A DNA stretch of 45,814 nucleotides from Arcicella sp043769985. GTDB lineage: Bacteria > Bacteroidota > Bacteroidia > Cytophagales > Spirosomataceae. Position numbers and translations under genes: made by a program. The stretch covers positions 1 through 45,814 of the forward strand of contig JAYVIV010000153.1 of assembly GCA_043769985.1 (NCBI GenBank). The letters run 5' to 3'. Positions 44,001 through 45,814 of the stretch are shown here, in pieces. Every line of letters begins with the position of its first letter. The stretch's first letter is position 1. Below the pieces are notes generated by a model, which did not search any database, had not been told where the DNA came from, and saw only the letters and a program-made list of their open reading frames with translations.

Positions 44001-44186
44001 ATAACGAAGGTACATTTCAGTTTCAAAATGACCATAATTCATCATTCTTGAACCTAAATTTCCGCCAATCATGGCGATGTGTGTGCCTTGCTTAATGGGT
44101 ATAACCTTAGTCTGAATCAACTGGAAGGCAGTAATTGTCAAAATTGGCAATGCCAAAAGGAGAAGTAATCTGTTAGGTAATTTCAT
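41034..44186 (-). CDS. Exported SGNH-like / PQQ-type propeller / HEAT / cytochrome c protein
   Basis: A 1050-residue protein with an N-terminal membrane anchor or signal (MKLPNRLLLLLALPILTITA). Order: SGNH/GDSL-like domain (about 30-260); membrane-bound-dehydrogenase-type beta-propeller (about 360-710) with NPVQMSFDNKGRLWVATMPS and DTNNDGKADK repeats; HEAT-like helical region (about 730-910); and cytochrome c domain with CITCH at 931-935 (haem c). In the SGNH part the usual GDS Ser is replaced in IAMIGGNLGS and the terminal DxxH reads LDGSQLNEAGY, so hydrolase activity is doubtful. Proteins of this build are common in Planctomycetes and Bacteroidota, probably as periplasmic sugar-oxidising or electron-transfer enzymes. 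Next to a ThuA gene, a carbohydrate role is plausible. Two copies of one hairpin flank it. Confidence 0.9.
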   Translation of the reverse strand: MKLPNRLLLLLALPILTITAFQLIQTKVIPIKQGTHIAMIGGNLGSRMMNYGHFETEMYLRYPENNLFIRNMCDGGDTPGFRPHSAKNLPWAFPGAEKFQNEYANYSNSEGTFDAPDQWLTRLKSDVIIAFFGYSESFQGLVGLANYKAELEAFIKHTKAQKYNGNNPPQLALVSPIAFEDLSGKYDLPNGKKENENLLLYTNAMREVAQRNDVLFVDAFTPSKQWYASTPEALTLDGSQLNEAGYKKLAILLSDVVFGKKSSQENNRTLVHEAVMEKNWMWHNDYKIPNGVHVYGRRYAPFGPDNYPAEIQKIREMTAIRDSAIWLATSKGQKMDVATADKRTNILPPVITNFNPAQNGSLSYLYGQDALNKLKVPAGYKIELFASETEFTDLANPVQMSFDNKGRLWVATMPSYPHYKPGDAKPNDKILILEDTNNDGKADKQTVFVDGLHLPLGFEITPEGVYVSQGTNLVLCTDTNGDDKADKKEIILSGYDDHDTHHNSHAFCADPSGAIYSGEGVFLHTNIETSYGTMRATNGGFYRYSPQLKKLERTAQLSIPNPWGIAFDHWGQPFFAETSSPDVRWMMPGTVLPRYGETTHKSVQLIQKDQMVRPTSGLEFLWSRHFPDEVQGDMLINNTIGFLGTKQHSVVDDGTGYKTKFRQDLVISEDRNFRPVDMEIAPDGSLYIVDWHNILIGHMQHNARDPLRDHVHGRVYRVTYPARPLVIPAKIDGASVEALLDNLKLPEYRSRYRTRRELRGRNAAEVLPKITKWVASLDKNDPQYEHNVLEALWVTWGLNKVDQTLLRQMLNAKDYHARAASVEVLRFTGHQVKDQASLLTQAAKDENSRVRLDAIVASSWIGKEKGLPILAEAKKMPLDDWMIHAHETAVAHISGKSVKKQKEEAVVTLLKGQELELFKMGKTIYAKEGYCITCHQGDGAGLSASQFPPIVGSPWILGNEERLIKIILKGLLGPIEVNDKKYAGQVPMTPFGGLLKDKEVAAVLTYVRNSFGNKASAITPEKVKAVRAATVNQKDIYTSEKLLMEHPLEK

Positions 44187-44204
44187 AAGTTTGTGGGGTT
44201 TATG

Positions 44205-44301
44205 TTAGACCACGGATTTTACGGATTAAACGGATTCACACGGATTTTTTTCTTAATTTCATCTGTGTAAATCCGTAGCATCCGTAAAATCCGTGGTCTA
44301 A
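44205..44301. repeat. 41-bp hairpin, ACCACGGATT family, copy 2
   Basis: Left arm 44205-44245 and right arm 44261-44301 match at 36 of 41 positions with a 15-base loop. It shares the TTAGACCACGGATT outer part and ACGGATT words (period about 10) with copy 1. It lies 18 bases before the start of the SGNH/cytochrome gene and 23 bases after the ThuA-like gene stop, so it separates two co-directional genes. Confidence 0.9.
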
Positions 44302-44324
44302 TTTCGTGGACAAGTAAGTGCCAA

Positions 44325-45182
44325 TCAGTTCACGATGCCTCGGTATGGTACTTTGATGTCTATTTTTCCTTTCCATTTATTGGGTACTTTTTTGCCTAAT
44401 TCCCAATGAATGGCATTGATGATAAGGTGCTGAAAATCTTCTACTTGAAAGTCTTCTGGATGTCCCAACGTAGTCGTGAATATTTTTGCTCCGAACGAAT
44501 TTGTCCCCGTCCAAGCCACAGGATTTTCGATGGCGGCTTTATCTGGATTCACCGATTTTCCCATCAATAACCATTCAGAACCCTTGGTTGGATAGTCGGG
44601 CAGCACACGGTACAGCCACGAACTTGCATGAAAGTTAGGATTAATTCCTTTAAGAATGGGATGCTTTTTGGAGGCTTCAATCACGGAAACATCGGTGGTA
44701 CTTTTATGTCCGTAGTGCGTGTGACCTGCTTTCCCCCAACCAGGAGGGGCATTGAGGGCAAATTCGCCAAAGGCATTCCACTTTTCAGATTCGTGTCCTT
44801 TGGGAAAATTGAAGGCGTGCGTAGAAGTTCGGAAACCCATGACGGGCTTACCCGATTTTAGATATTTATCAATCAATTCAAGTTGGTCGGGAGGAAGTTG
44901 TCGCCACCGCAAGAAGAAGATTGCCAAGTCGGCTTTTGCTAAGATTTCCATGTCTGGAATGTTCTTTTCAGCATTTTGGTTGGGAGATGCCTTTAAAACT
45001 TTGGTACTTAAACCATAGTTTTTTTCTAATTCTGAGGCAATTAGTGGGAGAGTTTCTTCGCCTCCGTATTCATGGTCGCCCGTAACGAATACGACAAGAG
45101 GCTTATTTTTTACCTGAGCAAAGGCACAGTTAAAGAAAGCACAGATGAATAAAATGTTAAGTAAAAATGCAGTTTTACGCAT
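44325..45182 (-). CDS. ThuA-like domain protein, exported
   Basis: A 285-residue protein with a signal peptide (MRKTAFLLNILFICAFFNCAFA). The body matches the ThuA/trehalose-utilisation glutamine-amidotransferase-like fold: VVFVTGDHEYGGEETLPLIASELEK, LAIFFLRWRQLPPDQLELIDKYLKSGKPVMGFRTSTHAF and the C-terminal FTTTLGHPEDFQVEDFQHLIINAIHW. ThuA-like proteins are linked to trehalose and other sugar catabolism; the Bacteroidota exported forms are of unknown activity and often lie next to membrane-bound-dehydrogenase-type proteins, as here. Likely co-transcribed with the SGNH/cytochrome gene, although a large hairpin lies between them. Confidence 0.9.
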   Translation of the reverse strand: MRKTAFLLNILFICAFFNCAFAQVKNKPLVVFVTGDHEYGGEETLPLIASELEKNYGLSTKVLKASPNQNAEKNIPDMEILAKADLAIFFLRWRQLPPDQLELIDKYLKSGKPVMGFRTSTHAFNFPKGHESEKWNAFGEFALNAPPGWGKAGHTHYGHKSTTDVSVIEASKKHPILKGINPNFHASSWLYRVLPDYPTKGSEWLLMGKSVNPDKAAIENPVAWTGTNSFGAKIFTTTLGHPEDFQVEDFQHLIINAIHWELGKKVPNKWKGKIDIKVPYRGIVN

Positions 45183-45405
45183 AGGAATAATGGATTACGG
45201 TTATTTTTAAACCAAAATATAATTATTCCTTAAATTTACTAAAATATTCCATGTTAAAAACAGAAAGATTTTGGACGTTCCCTACAAAACCTTTTTCGAT
45301 GATTTGTTATATTATTCAACTGTTTCCCAAATTATATTATTCGAAATATACGTATAACTATAAATTGTAGGTACAGTCATTTTATATCAAAAGTTAATTA
45401 TCCTT
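45183..45405. other. Intergenic region without a recognised feature
   Basis: 223 A+T-rich bases between the ThuA-like and higA genes (both minus strand). No TAnnTTTG box with good spacing, hairpin or short gene was seen. The ThuA promoter should lie at its left end. Confidence 0.4.
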
Positions 45406-45768
45406 TTAGGATAAATTTGCTTTTTTAGTTTGAGCTGTTATTGCTAATTTTACACTATTCCAAGTGGCAATGGTGGCAATACGTTCTTGAACTCTGCTCT
45501 GGATTTTGACCAAAGCAAGGTCATAATTATTTTGAGCTTTGAGCCAAAAATCGGCGGAAATTCCGAGAGCGGCTTCAATCAATACCGCTACCTCGGCATT
45601 TATGGAGCGTTTACCTTTAATAATTTCGTTCAATTGAGATTTTTGCATTCCGATTTGTTGTGCAAATTCTTGTTGTTTGATTCCTCTTGCCTCCAATTCG
45701 TCAGCCAACATTTCGCCTGGGTGAGTAGCATTAAGTGGCTTTAATTCAGAAATATTAATTGCTTTCAT
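45406..45768 (-). CDS. higA: HigA-type antitoxin (XRE family)
   Basis: A 120-residue HigA-family antitoxin: HPGEMLADELEARGIKQQEFAQQIGMQKSQLNEIIKGKRSINAEVAVLIEAALGISADFWLKAQNNYDL contains the family hallmark HPGEML, an HTH with recognition helix near KSQLNEIIKG, and the FWLxxQxxYDL helix. HigA neutralises the HigB RelE-like mRNA interferase and represses the operon. The toxin normally lies upstream; in the 46 bases left of the window on that side the minus-strand frame ends in EISNHYS and a stop, which may be its C-terminus. The C-terminal part (after residue 85) is somewhat longer than in minimal HigA proteins. Confidence 0.88.
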   Translation of the reverse strand: MKAINISELKPLNATHPGEMLADELEARGIKQQEFAQQIGMQKSQLNEIIKGKRSINAEVAVLIEAALGISADFWLKAQNNYDLALVKIQSRVQERIATIATWNSVKLAITAQTKKANLS

Positions 45769-45789
45769 GTGTTTGTTATTTAATAGTTT

Positions 45790-45814
45790 TTATGAATAAT
45801 GGTTGCTGATTTCT
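45790..45814 (-). CDS. Possible HigB toxin C-terminus, cut by the window edge
   Basis: On the minus strand this frame gives EISNHYS then TAA, ending 21 bases before the higA start. HigB-type toxins often end in a short basic or histidine-containing tail, and higBA order predicts the toxin here. Seven residues are too few for identification, and the other frames are also open over this span. Confidence 0.25.

Overview
The window is a stretch of a Bacteroidota chromosome, most likely from the Cytophagales. The grounds are A+T-rich DNA, absent or weak Shine-Dalgarno sequences, several TAnnTTTG-type -7 boxes, a TonB receptor with an N-terminal carboxypeptidase-regulatory-like domain, MreB/MreC, ThuA and SGNH/propeller/HEAT/cytochrome proteins, and 'FSQ/SNAQ'-style signal peptides. 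This rests on gene content read by eye; no database was searched. No rRNA, tRNA, CRISPR array or complete insertion sequence was recognised.

Layout. 1-5.0 kb: the tail of an unidentified gene, a strong terminator, and a 1573-residue exported protein of unknown function. 5.0-8.4 kb: an MNT/HEPN toxin-antitoxin-like pair, purM, a GNAT acetyltransferase, an FMN-binding protein and a small exported protein. 8.5-16 kb: an exported dienelactone-hydrolase-like enzyme, a penicillin-acylase-family Ntn hydrolase, a TonB-dependent receptor and a DUF3089 lipoprotein. 16-21.3 kb: mannose-1-phosphate guanylyltransferase, a DoxX-like protein, RecQ and an M3 peptidase. 21.3-22.9 kb: a tight A+T-rich cassette of three small genes, the last YbjN-like. 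22.9-33.6 kb: a TMTC-like membrane protein with TPRs, mreB-mreC, a DedA protein, a PhyH-like oxygenase, a PAP2/sphingomyelin-synthase-like protein, a lipoprotein MsrA, dsbD split at an A11 tract, and a 55-residue Cys-rich protein.

33.7-40.9 kb is the accessory region of greatest interest: a LlaJI-like restriction-modification island. On the minus strand it runs XRE regulator, two DNA cytosine-5 methyltransferases, an McrB-like AAA+ protein and, after a 1.2-kb interruption, a LlaJI-family nuclease. The interruption holds a divergent small HTH gene with a 16-bp palindromic operator, an unknown 111-residue gene, a decayed Rpn-type nuclease gene and an intrinsic terminator whose T9 tract ends 11 nt before the nuclease start codon. 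The first methyltransferase carries an N-terminal four-cysteine motif resembling the iron-sulfur loop of the endonuclease III/MutY family.

41-45.8 kb: a multidomain SGNH/propeller/HEAT/cytochrome c protein bracketed by two copies of one long hairpin, a ThuA-like protein, and a HigA-type antitoxin whose toxin partner probably starts beyond the right edge.

A second theme is a set of long imperfect hairpins between genes (arms about 23-43 nt). In several of them the arms are themselves made of short tandem words of period about 7-10. They occur between convergent, co-directional and divergent genes, so they are not all simple terminators. Two related shorter hairpins sit in frame inside the TMTC-like gene.
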